A stretch of DNA of 64,000 nucleotides. Source: Bacteroidota bacterium (GTDB lineage: Bacteria > Bacteroidota > Bacteroidia > Cytophagales > Cyclobacteriaceae). Location of the stretch: contig JAEYWY010000028.1 of NCBI GenBank assembly GCA_023428695.1, positions 62,001 through 126,000 of the forward strand, written 5' to 3'. Under the pieces are notes generated by a model. That model ran no database searches and was not told where the DNA came from. It saw nothing but the letters and a program-made list of their open reading frames with translations. Every line of letters begins with the position of its first letter. The first letter of the stretch is position 1. A program made the translations under genes and the position numbers. Positions 25,166 to 33,903 of this stretch are shown here, piece by piece.

Positions 25166-25912
25166 TTAGTTGTTTGCATTCCCGCCCTCGTGGTTCAGAA
25201 TTTCTGCCAGGTGGATAACGCGTGTCCGGCTCCCCTGCCGTCTGAGCAATCCATCAAGATGCATCAGGCAAGACATATCGGTGCCTGTTATGAATGCAAC
25301 GTCGTTGTTGATATGGTCTGCAATACGATCCTCGCCCATGCGCACAGAGACAGCTTCTTCCGAAACACAAAACGTTCCTCCAAATCCACAACATTCGTCA
25401 GGACGCTGAAGCGGGGCGAGATCAATGCCTTGAACCATGCCGAGGAGTTTGCGCGGTTTTGAAAAATCGGGAGCAACCAGCTCCGACATCTGGGAAAGAT
25501 GGAGGCCACGCTGCGCATGACAGCTGTTATGAAATCCAACCTTATGCGGAAACCGTGCCCTGAGTGATTTTACATCGAGTACGTCAGTGAGAAATTCGCA
25601 CAACTCCCAAATGCGGGGCGACTGTTGAGAGCTAGTCGGTAGTTCCTTTGTAAGGTGTTCGCGCAAATGAAGGACACAACTTCCTGAAGGCGACACGATA
25701 TCATCATATCCGGCGAACACGTGAAGGAAATGCTTATGACAATCCCCTGAAAGATATCCAAACCCTGCGTTGGCCATGGGTTGTCCGCAGCATGTTTGTC
25801 CTGAAGGAACAACGACTGCTACACCAAGTTTTTCAAGCAACTCAAGGGTAGCAATACCGACATTCGGATAGAACTGGTCAACATAGCATGGAACAAAAAG
25901 CGCGACTTTCAT
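25166..25912 (-). CDS. lutA: LutA, CCG-domain iron-sulfur oxidoreductase subunit
   Basis: 248 residues with the two CCG-type cysteine-rich domains of LutA/GlpC proteins: QTCCGQPM (Cys41, Cys42) and PDECCGFGGTFC (Cys174, Cys175), each with an upstream partner Cys (FVPCYVDQFYP and NSCHAQRGL). These bind 4Fe-4S or related clusters used in lactate or glycolate oxidation. It is the first gene of the lutABC operon; the leader region (25913-26210) is shared with a divergent Hpt gene. Confidence 0.93.
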   Translation of the reverse strand: MKVALFVPCYVDQFYPNVGIATLELLEKLGVAVVVPSGQTCCGQPMANAGFGYLSGDCHKHFLHVFAGYDDIVSPSGSCVLHLREHLTKELPTSSQQSPRIWELCEFLTDVLDVKSLRARFPHKVGFHNSCHAQRGLHLSQMSELVAPDFSKPRKLLGMVQGIDLAPLQRPDECCGFGGTFCVSEEAVSVRMGEDRIADHINNDVAFITGTDMSCLMHLDGLLRRQGSRTRVIHLAEILNHEGGNANN

Positions 25913-26210
25913 GATTCAAGAACCTGCACGTCAGTAAACATACAAAAGCAGTCGTCAAATCCGACAGTTTTTGGTGACTTCGCAAAATGAGGTGTAATAC
26001 TATGATGACTATCCTGCCTTACCCTTTTCCGATTGTATGATTTTGATGGAATTTGGTGCATTAGCGAACTGCCGAAGCGACTTTGTCCAATGAATTCACG
26101 GAAATCAGGCGAAAGTCGTCAGACAATCACCACGGCTGTAAATGTAAGCTATGTGTTCATTTTCAAAAAAAAGCACGCCCGGTAATTAATACCTTGTATC
26201 TGATTTAAGA
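25913..26210. other. Divergent intergenic region, lutABC / Hpt
   Basis: 298 bases with no convincing gene. On the minus strand a TATGTTTA box resembles a -7 element for lutA, but no TTTG is properly spaced. A 31-codon frame (26091-26186) lacks protein character. I see no clear operator. Confidence 0.5.
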
Positions 26211-26216
26211 GTGATT

Positions 26217-26597
26217 ATGTCCTCAACAACAATCAGGAAGGAACGCCCCCTTCATATCCGCTTCGCCAGCTACGGTGCTGATGACGATCCGGAATTTAAA
26301 TATGAACTCGTTGTGCTGATGAGCGGAAGCCTTCGCGAATTAAGGCGGGCTGCAGCCTTATCGCTTACCAGTGGTGACAGCGATTTGTTCAAGCGCGCAG
26401 CTCATAAAGCGAAGTCAACATTGACATTGATTGATGATTCTGAGTTCACAGATACTGTGGAAACTTTTTGTACGGCTGTCGCTGCCATTGAGAAGGAAAC
26501 CCGTGATCGCGCATTCGAAGAATTCAATCGTATATCAGAAAGCATTATCGATAGCCTTGACCGCAAAGCTGAACAGCTGAAGGGTCAAATCGGATAA
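26217..26597 (+). CDS. Hpt-domain protein (histidine phosphotransfer)
   Basis: 126 residues from the ATG at 26217 (a GTG two codons earlier is possible). The domain is an all-helical Hpt bundle: helix with ELRRAAALSL, then FKRAAHKAKSTLTLI, where the His of HKAKS (residue 63) fits the HxxKxx phosphorelay motif, followed by two more helices. It would shuttle phosphate between hybrid kinases and response regulators. No kinase or regulator is nearby, so its partners are unlinked. It ends before a strong bidirectional terminator. Confidence 0.72.
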   Translation: MSSTTIRKERPLHIRFASYGADDDPEFKYELVVLMSGSLRELRRAAALSLTSGDSDLFKRAAHKAKSTLTLIDDSEFTDTVETFCTAVAAIEKETRDRAFEEFNRISESIIDSLDRKAEQLKGQIG

Positions 26598-26622
26598 CAT
26601 ACTTATAACTTAACCTAACCTG

Positions 26623-26659
26623 ACAAAAAAAGCTGACCCGATAAGTCAGCTTTTTTTGT
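26623..26659. terminator. Bidirectional intrinsic terminator
   Basis: A long perfect stem with AAAAAAAGCTGAC and GTCAGCTTTTTTT as arms (about 15 pairs, loop of 7 bases) in the gap between convergent genes. It has a T run on both strands, so it can end the Hpt transcript and the gyrA-TPR transcript. Confidence 0.92.
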
Positions 26660-26675
26660 TGGTGCCGCCGGGTTA

Positions 26676-27851
26676 CTATTCGTAACCAAGCTCCTTATAC
26701 TTCTTCTCGATTCGTTTTACCTGATCAGGCATATCGAGATCGCCGTAGATGGAGTACAGCACGTCCAGTGTGTCCTGATCATTAGGATTCAGCTTTTCAG
26801 CTTTCTCCCAGTACGGCAAAGCAACTTTCAGTTTTTCAACAAGAACTTTGTCGAGTTCGAAACGTTTCTTCTTGTCTTCAGCGCTGATACCGAGGTTGGC
26901 CATCTGCTTCTTGATGGTAGCGGCATCATTGTACATCAGACGCGCCAGGTAGAACTGAGCCTCGAAGTATTGCGGATCAATCTTAAGTGCGTTTTCGTAG
27001 TTCTTCTTGGCATCTTCAAGGTTATTCAGGCTCTGGTTCGCATAGCCCAGATAGAAATGCAGGATCTTATTGTCAGACTCTGTTTCAAGTGCTTTTTCAA
27101 GTCCGGACTTAGCTTCATCGATGCGATTCAAATCGATCAAATGCGCGATCTCCAGTTTCGGGAAGTCAGGGTTGGTCGGGAATTTCTTCTTTGCTTCACG
27201 GACAAGTTCCAATGCTTTCTCTTTGTCACCCTTTTGGATAAGGATGTTATTCATAAGCTTATAAGGATCCGTGTTCGTTCCTCCATTTTCGTAGTATGCT
27301 GCAAAATTCTCCAATGCTTTGTCCAGGTTTTCTGAAGAGTTCGCAGCAAAGCCAGCATACAGGTGACCGAGAGTATCCTTCTCGAGAATTTTGGATACTT
27401 TTTCGAAGTTAGTAAGCGCTACTTCATACTCTTCGTTCTGATATGCGTCAGCACCTTTGTTCAATACCTGATTTGCCCATTGTCCAACCTGTTGCTCCTT
27501 TGTAACCGGGTAGCCACTTGCATCTGTCGTGAAGTAGCCTTTGCCTTTTGAAAGTTGGTCCGCCTTTTTGAAAGCTTCAATGGCGACGTCGAATGCGTTA
27601 GGATCAAGATTCTTAAACGCCTCATTCGAGGTTGTGTCGATGGCTGCGTATATCAAACCCCGGTAGTACCAGGTCTTGCCATCATTCATCATCTTTTCGT
27701 TAGTAATAGCCGCATCTATATTGGCCTTTGCTTCGTCAAGCTTGCCAGCTGTCAGGGAGCTTAATGCCTTGTTCAGGTTGGGCTTGACCGGCTTTTGTGC
27801 ATATACTGTTGCAGAAGCTGCTATGAACAGTAAGAGTGCAAATCGTTTCAT
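26676..27851 (-). CDS. Exported TPR-repeat protein downstream of gyrA
   Basis: 391 residues with a signal peptide (1-18, ending VYAQ). The rest is helical TPR repeats (for example LGHLYAGFAANSSENLDKALE and LHFYLGYANQSLNNLEDAKK). A C-terminal segment carries DMPDQVKRIEKKYKEL. It is probably periplasmic and mediates protein-protein contacts; the partner is unknown. It starts 33 bases after gyrA on the same strand, a pairing I believe is common in Bacteroidota. It ends at the bidirectional terminator. Confidence 0.9.
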   Translation of the reverse strand: MKRFALLLFIAASATVYAQKPVKPNLNKALSSLTAGKLDEAKANIDAAITNEKMMNDGKTWYYRGLIYAAIDTTSNEAFKNLDPNAFDVAIEAFKKADQLSKGKGYFTTDASGYPVTKEQQVGQWANQVLNKGADAYQNEEYEVALTNFEKVSKILEKDTLGHLYAGFAANSSENLDKALENFAAYYENGGTNTDPYKLMNNILIQKGDKEKALELVREAKKKFPTNPDFPKLEIAHLIDLNRIDEAKSGLEKALETESDNKILHFYLGYANQSLNNLEDAKKNYENALKIDPQYFEAQFYLARLMYNDAATIKKQMANLGISAEDKKKRFELDKVLVEKLKVALPYWEKAEKLNPNDQDTLDVLYSIYGDLDMPDQVKRIEKKYKELGYE

Positions 27852-27884
27852 TTTGAATTTATTAGTTTATTAAGTTATAGGTTC

Positions 27885-30539
27885 CTATTCGTTTTCTGGT
27901 TCCTCAGCCTGTTCGTCGTTTTCTGAGGATTCTTCGCCTTCAATGGTATCATCCTCATCTTCAAGTTCTGTTCCATCCGTCAAATCTTCATCGTGATCCC
28001 CAAGGCTGCTTTCTGTTTTCGGAAATGCCGGAACGTTACTGTCATCCCCAGCACTTTCGTCACTTTCCACTTTATCGATATGCTGGATCTTCTCAACAGA
28101 TGATATCCGGTCGTCTTCGTTAAGTTTGATGAGGCGAACGCCTTGCGTGGCGCGTCCCATCACCCGTAACTCTCTGACACTGATTCGGATAGTTATCCCT
28201 GAACGGTTAATGATCATCAGATCGTCGTCATCTCCGACTTGCTTGATCGCAACAAGTTTGCCAGTTTTCTCTGTTATGTTGAGCGTCTTGACTCCCTTGC
28301 CTCCACGCTTGGTTATGCGGTAGTCTTCCATATCAGACCGTTTGCCATAACCTTTCTCAGATACTACCAGCAAATTGGCATCCGGCCTGGTGATACAAAC
28401 CATGCCAATGACCTTATCGGTAGGCGATTCCAGCGTTACGCCGCGTACGCCCGCCGCCAGCCTGCCCATCGGGCGTACATCTGATTCGTGGAAATGTACT
28501 GCTTTTCCCTCACTCTTTGCAATGACTATATGGTTATTGCCATTAGTGAGCGACGCGTTGAGGAGACGGTCGCCATCATTGATTGTTATGGCCGTAATCC
28601 CTCCTTGTCTTGGCCTGGAATACGCCTCCAGCGACGTCTTCTTGATTGTGCCCTTTTCCGTGCAAAGAATTACATAATTATTGTTGATATATTCCTCATC
28701 GGCGATCGTCTTCACATTGATAATTGCCCGCACCACGTCGCCGGGCTCGATGTTGATCAGGTTCTGAATCGCGCGCCCTTTCGAGGTCTTGGTTCCTTCA
28801 GGGATTTCGTATGCCTTCTTCCAGTATACCTTACCCTGATCCGTAAATATCAACAGGTAGTTGTGTGCACGGGCGATGAACAGGTGTTCTGTAAAGTCAT
28901 CCTCTTTCGTTGAAACGCCCTTCGAACCAATACCACCTCTTCCCTGAGTCTTGTATTCGGAAAGTGATGTCCTTTTGATGTAGCCTTGATTGGAAATGGT
29001 GATGACCATGTCCTCATTAGGGATCATGTCTTCGACCGTGAAGTCATCGTCGCGGTGCTCAACGATTGTACGACGCTCATCGCCATAACGGTCCCTGAGT
29101 TCAAGCAATTCCTGTTTGATCAACTCCATCCGTTTCGGCTCGTTGGCAAGGATTTCATTAAGGCGATCGATGAGTTCTTTAACTTCCTTGTACTCCTGCT
29201 GGATTTTGTCGCGTTCGAGTCCGGTGAGTCGTTGCAGACGCATGTCAAGAATCGCCTTCGCCTGAATTTCAGACAAGCCAAAACGCGAAATCAATCCCTC
29301 CCTCGCCGTGTCAGGATCTTTTGAACTACGGATGAGCGCAATCACTTCGTCGAGGTTGTCGAGTGCAATGAGGTAACCTTCGAGGATATGTGCCCGGCGT
29401 TCCGCTTCGGCCAGTTCGTACTTCGTACGGCGTACGATAACATCATGGCGATGTTCAACGAAATACTGAATGAGTTCCTTCAGGTTGAGTGTCATCGGCC
29501 GACCCTTAACGAGCGCAACGTTATTGACACCAAATGAAGATTGGAGCTGGGTGTATTTGTAAAGATTGTTAAGAACGATATTCGGAATGGCATCGCGTTT
29601 CAGGTCGTATACGATGCGGTAACCTTCGCGGTCGGATTCATCGCGAAGATCGGAAATGCCTTCAATTTTCTTTTCGTTGATCAGCGCGGCGGTCTTTTCA
29701 ATCATCATCGCCTTGTTGACCATGTAGGGAATCTCCGTGACGACGATCTGGTCTTTCCCACCCGATGAAGTGACGATCTCGGCCTTGGCGCGCATCACAA
29801 TTCTGCCGCGTCCCGTGAGGTATGCCTCCTGAACACCTGAGTAACCGTAAATGATTCCGCCCGTCGGAAAATCCGGGGCGGTGATATGCTTCATCAGTTC
29901 GGGAATGGTAATGTCGCGGTTGTCGACATACGCAACGATGCCGTCAATTACTTCGCGCAGATTATGGGGGGCCATGTTGGTAGCCATCCCGACCGCGATC
30001 CCCGACGATCCGTTTACGAGCAGGTTCGGGAGTTTGCCGGGTAGTACCGTCGGCTCCGTCAGGGAATCATCAAAGTTGGGCTGAAAGTCAACCGTGTCCT
30101 TGTTGATGTCGGCCAGCATCTCCTCGGCAATACGGCGCAGTCTTGCTTCCGTATAACGCATGGCTGCAGGTGAGTCACCGTCGATGGATCCAAAGTTCCC
30201 CTGCCCGTCTACGAGTGTGTAGCGCAGAGACCAATCCTGCGCCATACGCACCATCGTATCATAGACGGATGCGTCTCCGTGAGGGTGATACTTACCCAGA
30301 ACTTCCCCGACAATTCTGGCTGATTTCTTATACGGTTTGTTGTAGTTAACTCCAAGTTCAAGCATTCCGTAGAGCACTCTCCGGTGAACCGGCTTAAGTC
30401 CGTCCCGGACGTCAGGAAGGGCACGCGAGATGATTACCGACATCGAATAATCGATGTAGGCACCGCGCATTTCGTCTTCAATATTGATTGGAATGATACT
30501 TTGTCTTCCCGGCGTTACGCCACCCGTTTCTTCTGCCAT
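27885..30539 (-). CDS. gyrA: DNA gyrase subunit A
   Basis: 884 residues. N-terminal breakage-reunion domain with catalytic Tyr129 (AAMRYTE), the QRDR stretch HPHGDASVYD (87-94), and the tower/coiled region to about 510. The C-terminal beta-pinwheel has the GyrA-box KRGGKG (near 744), as needed for negative supercoiling. Ala90 occupies the position equal to E. coli Ser83, and Asp94 is kept. A long acidic tail of about 60 residues (EDEDDTIEGEESSENDEQAEE) follows the pinwheel. With GyrB (not in the window) it introduces negative supercoils using ATP. Confidence 0.98.
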   Translation of the reverse strand: MAEETGGVTPGRQSIIPINIEDEMRGAYIDYSMSVIISRALPDVRDGLKPVHRRVLYGMLELGVNYNKPYKKSARIVGEVLGKYHPHGDASVYDTMVRMAQDWSLRYTLVDGQGNFGSIDGDSPAAMRYTEARLRRIAEEMLADINKDTVDFQPNFDDSLTEPTVLPGKLPNLLVNGSSGIAVGMATNMAPHNLREVIDGIVAYVDNRDITIPELMKHITAPDFPTGGIIYGYSGVQEAYLTGRGRIVMRAKAEIVTSSGGKDQIVVTEIPYMVNKAMMIEKTAALINEKKIEGISDLRDESDREGYRIVYDLKRDAIPNIVLNNLYKYTQLQSSFGVNNVALVKGRPMTLNLKELIQYFVEHRHDVIVRRTKYELAEAERRAHILEGYLIALDNLDEVIALIRSSKDPDTAREGLISRFGLSEIQAKAILDMRLQRLTGLERDKIQQEYKEVKELIDRLNEILANEPKRMELIKQELLELRDRYGDERRTIVEHRDDDFTVEDMIPNEDMVITISNQGYIKRTSLSEYKTQGRGGIGSKGVSTKEDDFTEHLFIARAHNYLLIFTDQGKVYWKKAYEIPEGTKTSKGRAIQNLINIEPGDVVRAIINVKTIADEEYINNNYVILCTEKGTIKKTSLEAYSRPRQGGITAITINDGDRLLNASLTNGNNHIVIAKSEGKAVHFHESDVRPMGRLAAGVRGVTLESPTDKVIGMVCITRPDANLLVVSEKGYGKRSDMEDYRITKRGGKGVKTLNITEKTGKLVAIKQVGDDDDLMIINRSGITIRISVRELRVMGRATQGVRLIKLNEDDRISSVEKIQHIDKVESDESAGDDSNVPAFPKTESSLGDHDEDLTDGTELEDEDDTIEGEESSENDEQAEEPENE

Positions 30540-30699
30540 TTATAGATTTCGTTTTGAAGTAAAATAGGCCCTTTCCAAGGCCCCGCAAGATAGCAAAACT
30601 TGTACGTTAAAACGGTCAAAAAAACAGGGAAATTAGCGGTTAAAATGTCGATTCAGCGGCTTCAAAAATGACGGTTTAAGAGCCGCTTTTTCGCAGGCG

Positions 30700-31740
30700 T
30701 CAATAGGGATTGAGCTTGTACTTATTACGGCCTTTGTACTTGATCAGATTGGGGTAGTTTTCGCCGTAATGAGGGTTCTGTTTTTTGTATATCGGATGGA
30801 CCCTGCTGCGGTATTCCCGGTTGCCGTGCGCATGCCGGATCTGGGCCTTGCAGGTCTTGATAAAGCAACGCCGGAGTTCCGGAATCCTGTAGGTAGCCCC
30901 TACGTTGACGTAGAAAGCGTTGAACCTGTGCTTTACGGATGCAGCGGTCTCCGGTATTGACGTGCTGAAACTTTTGAATTCGTAAGACGGCCGCACAAAC
31001 AGCCTGAAGTATTCCGACATCTCGCGTTCAACGGCTACGCCGATATTGAAGAACATGCCCCTGTCGATAAGGCTGTTGTCAAACTGTTTACCAAGTTTGT
31101 ACCCACCGAGGTTCAGGTCCGCCACCAGTAAGTACTCCTCATAACGGTACACGCTCGCGCCAAATGAACCGAAGTATTTCTTCAGGAAAAAGTTGTTGAG
31201 ATCCGGATCAAAACTACTTATCTCATCACCGTGAGTGAGCGGTACAAAATCGCCAACGTTCGTGTACTCAAACGAATATCCACCACCGATTCGGTATCGA
31301 TCAATCTCAACATGAATGGTTGCCCTCAATGGAATGTGGAAGTTCTTTGCGCGGAATCCGATCTCCTCATCATCTGCATCGAATACAGGGCCATTGATTG
31401 CGCCCAACGTCGATGATTCAACCTTGTTGAACCAGTTCGAATAGGCGGACGTGCTGCCTGACTGGAAAATAACAGGACCGGTACCCGGATTCTGCAATAG
31501 TTGAAAACCTTCGAACTCATGACGGAACACGGACTGGCCGTAACCCGTACTGAGTCCAAGGGTCACTTTGCTCAGCAGCTTGCGAAAAATGCCGGGCCCC
31601 TGGCGCTTGATATAGAAGTGTTCGAGCGGGATCGTAGCATCTTGTTCGCTGTCGTATTGAGCAAGCACATCCGGGGCCATACAAGCCAGCAAAATGGCCA
31701 TGGTCCAGACTCTGAAATAAGGTTTGATTGCAGACTTCAA
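30700..31740 (-). CDS. Outer-membrane beta-barrel protein with basic C-terminal tail
   Basis: 346 residues, signal peptide about 1-27 (DVLAQ). Residues about 45-290 alternate in strands typical of an outer-membrane barrel (FHIPLRATIHVEI, YRIGGGYSFEYTNV, YLLVADLNLGGYKLG, FRLFVRPSYEFKSF, AFYVNVGATYRI). A tail of about 55 residues follows the last strand (RRCFIKTCKAQIRHAH onward), strongly basic, with KYKGRNKYKLNPY at the end. A barrel normally ends at its last strand, so this tail should lie in the periplasm. I do not recognise the family. Confidence 0.72.
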   Translation of the reverse strand: MKSAIKPYFRVWTMAILLACMAPDVLAQYDSEQDATIPLEHFYIKRQGPGIFRKLLSKVTLGLSTGYGQSVFRHEFEGFQLLQNPGTGPVIFQSGSTSAYSNWFNKVESSTLGAINGPVFDADDEEIGFRAKNFHIPLRATIHVEIDRYRIGGGYSFEYTNVGDFVPLTHGDEISSFDPDLNNFFLKKYFGSFGASVYRYEEYLLVADLNLGGYKLGKQFDNSLIDRGMFFNIGVAVEREMSEYFRLFVRPSYEFKSFSTSIPETAASVKHRFNAFYVNVGATYRIPELRRCFIKTCKAQIRHAHGNREYRSRVHPIYKKQNPHYGENYPNLIKYKGRNKYKLNPY

Positions 31741-31743
31741 ACT

Positions 31744-31769
31744 AAAAAAATGGGCTTCAGAAGCCTTTT
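31744..31769 (-). terminator. Intrinsic terminator after the COG3014 gene
   Basis: On the minus strand AAGGCTTCTGAAGCC (stem GGCTT/AAGCC, 3-base loop) is followed by CATTTTTTT. It ends the LpoB-COG3014 transcript and separates it from the barrel gene. Confidence 0.75.
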
Positions 31770-31828
31770 AAAGGGTAAATGTAAGACAAAATCGCCAAGT
31801 ATCCTAAGCCGTCGGCTCGGGATGAAAT

Positions 31829-33256
31829 TCAATAAAACCGGTACGCCACCGGCTTACTCTCTAACGACGAGAAGGTGTGGAATAATGTCTGTCCGGGGCG
31901 GGCCTGATAAGAAAAAGTGTACGTGCTCTGATCCCCATTCTGGATCTTGAACTGAATGGTATTGGGTCCGGCCTTCAGCGGAACTCTCGCGTAGTAGATG
32001 GTGTGAGGTAACGTCTGCCAGCTGCGTGTGTCGGCCTTTTCGGTGAGGGCATTCATCACCCCGATCAGCGCACCGAGTTGATCATTCTCCTTACGCACAC
32101 TGTGCTCGGTGGCCTTCTTGAGCGCGGCACGCAGCAAGCCCTTGCCGAACTCCTGCAACATTCGCTGTCTCAGACTATGGAAAGCGATCTGGTTGATATC
32201 CTCACTCCTTTCAAGCGGATAACTTCCTTCGGAGGTTTCGATCACGGCGCGGTCGTAATGCAGCGGGCGCTCCAGGTACCGCGGAAACGCGACACGGAAG
32301 ACTTCCAGGCTCTTTAGATCATTCTTTTCCTTGTCATCTTTCAGCTGGAACGGGAAGCTCATTCCCATGGAAGTGTTTGTGAACACGGCCATGTTGTTGT
32401 CCTGGTGGTCAATCACAAAGTTGATACCCCACTCGTCTTTGATGGGAGCAAGTCCGTTATGCCACAAGAAAACAAGTTCAGCTTCGTCATCAGGTGGTGT
32501 GTAGTCCGGCATATTGAATTTTTCCTTGTAATGATCGAACTCGTCGATAAACCCCGAACGCCACGCCATGTGCAGCAAGTCTTTCTTCAACTGTAACGGG
32601 GCCTCCACGCGAAACAATTCCGTGTACTCGCCCTCGTACACGGAAAGCGCGTTTCGATATGCGATGAATGCGTTGTTGTAATCTTTGACTGACTGGTAGA
32701 TGATCCCCATCAACATATGAATGAATCCGTCGCGTTGCAGCTTTGATGGTGATGAGTACTTATCGTTTAACTGGTTCAATCTTATATTCAGTCTGCGGCA
32801 TTCCACCAGGGCTTCTTCGGGCCGGTTCATTTTCAGGAAGTTCAACGCCTTGAAGTAAAGCACCATCAAATGTTCATGGTCTTCACCACGATACGCGGAG
32901 AAGTTAGGATTGCTCAGGTATGAGACAGCCTCGTTAACATAGTTCACTCTGAAGTCCTCACCAAAGAGAAATGCCTTTTCGAAGGCTGCGTTGCTGGTCT
33001 CATAGTCGCCAAGGATGCTGTTAAGCAAGCCTTTATTCGCGAAATAGATAAACCGGTTCTTGCCTTCTGCCTCGCGTGAATTCCGCTGCAGTGTTTCCAA
33101 AGCGTTTCGGAGATCACCGCTCTCAAATTCCTGATTGAAGTTCCAGTGGCGTTGATAATAACTTGCGCAGGCGGGGAGTAAAAATATGACAACAAGCAGG
33201 CTGGATCCCGTGATAAGGTTGCGTTGTGAAACAAACCGTTTAAGGAGCCGGGCCAT
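31829..33256 (-). CDS. COG3014-like TPR lipoprotein
   Basis: 475 residues with a lipoprotein signal (LLPAC, Cys near residue 30). The N-terminal half is helical with TPR-like pairs (FNQEFESGDLRNALETLQR, NKGLLNSILGDYETSNAAFEK, YQSVKDYNNAFIAYRNAL). The second half is a beta-rich domain (DEAELVFLWHNGLAPIKDEWG, then VIETSEGSYPLERSEDINQIAF). It matches the COG3014 architecture found beside LpoB-like genes in other bacteria. It starts 4 bases after the LpoB-like gene on the same strand. It is likely an outer-membrane lipoprotein; role in cell-wall synthesis is inference from context. Confidence 0.82.
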   Translation of the reverse strand: MARLLKRFVSQRNLITGSSLLVVIFLLPACASYYQRHWNFNQEFESGDLRNALETLQRNSREAEGKNRFIYFANKGLLNSILGDYETSNAAFEKAFLFGEDFRVNYVNEAVSYLSNPNFSAYRGEDHEHLMVLYFKALNFLKMNRPEEALVECRRLNIRLNQLNDKYSSPSKLQRDGFIHMLMGIIYQSVKDYNNAFIAYRNALSVYEGEYTELFRVEAPLQLKKDLLHMAWRSGFIDEFDHYKEKFNMPDYTPPDDEAELVFLWHNGLAPIKDEWGINFVIDHQDNNMAVFTNTSMGMSFPFQLKDDKEKNDLKSLEVFRVAFPRYLERPLHYDRAVIETSEGSYPLERSEDINQIAFHSLRQRMLQEFGKGLLRAALKKATEHSVRKENDQLGALIGVMNALTEKADTRSWQTLPHTIYYARVPLKAGPNTIQFKIQNGDQSTYTFSYQARPGQTLFHTFSSLESKPVAYRFY

Positions 33257-33260
33257 GATG

Positions 33261-33830
33261 CTAATTCCTCACCAGCTTCTTGATTTCACGCTGACCGTAC
33301 CATATTCGTTTGTTGGTTTCCAGGTCAGTCAGAAAAAGTGTAGTGACATAGTTGACCACGCGTTTGCGCGCTGCCGTATCAGTCTCAGAACTCATCTCTC
33401 CAAAGAGTATCAGGTCAGCGCCTGTTTCACGGCCCCATTGTGCCATCGTCTCCGCCGAGGCGAATTCCTGCTGTTCAGCACGCTCGCGTCTCACCTGATC
33501 CCGGAACTCCTGCCCTTCGACCAGTTCAGCCAGGCCTGAATTGTGAATGACAACTTCGAGTTTCTTTACATAGTTGGTGGCGTCAATGTGTTCGGAAGTG
33601 CGGTTCCGGATCGTGCCCACGATGATCACGGGCTTTCGTCCAAGTTCACGCGCATAAGCCTGATAGCTGGCGGAGTTGACGAGATCATAGATCATCTGAT
33701 CAGCAACGAGTCGTGAGTCGGAATCATTCCACCTGCCACTGAGGTCCACCTGAGTATCGGGGGATATTCGGTTTACGGTAGGAGAACACGCTGCGATCAA
33801 CAAAAGAAAAATCGGAAAGATCCTGTGCAT
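33261..33830 (-). CDS. LpoB-like penicillin-binding-protein activator lipoprotein
   Basis: 189 residues from MHRIFPIFLLLIAACS (lipobox IAAC); an upstream ATG (33854) adds eight residues. The domain begins after a short linker (NRISPDTQVDLSGRWNDSDSRLVADQM) and shows RKPVIIVGTIRNRTSEHIDA, then GRETGADLILFGEMSS and VTTLFLTDLETNKRIWYGQREIKKL at the end, as in the LpoB/COG3417 family. Known LpoB activates a bifunctional penicillin-binding protein across the periplasm; here that partner is not in the window. Operon with the COG3014 gene. Confidence 0.85.
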   Translation of the reverse strand: MHRIFPIFLLLIAACSPTVNRISPDTQVDLSGRWNDSDSRLVADQMIYDLVNSASYQAYARELGRKPVIIVGTIRNRTSEHIDATNYVKKLEVVIHNSGLAELVEGQEFRDQVRRERAEQQEFASAETMAQWGRETGADLILFGEMSSETDTAARKRVVNYVTTLFLTDLETNKRIWYGQREIKKLVRN

Positions 33831-33903
33831 AGGTAGAGTGTTTTTTTTGGACAAAAGTCAAAAACCTTGCCGGGAATACGCCGAAACGGGGGTCAGAGTT
33901 CTG

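Noticed and set aside
26091..26186. 31-codon frame in the lutA/Hpt gap
   Set aside because: No hydrophobic or domain character, no promoter, and composition like the surrounding non-coding DNA.
30655..30691. Inverted repeat AGCGGCT / AGCCGCT followed by T in the gyrA upstream gap
   Set aside because: The 19-base loop is long and the T run lies on the + strand, where no gene ends; it may be chance.
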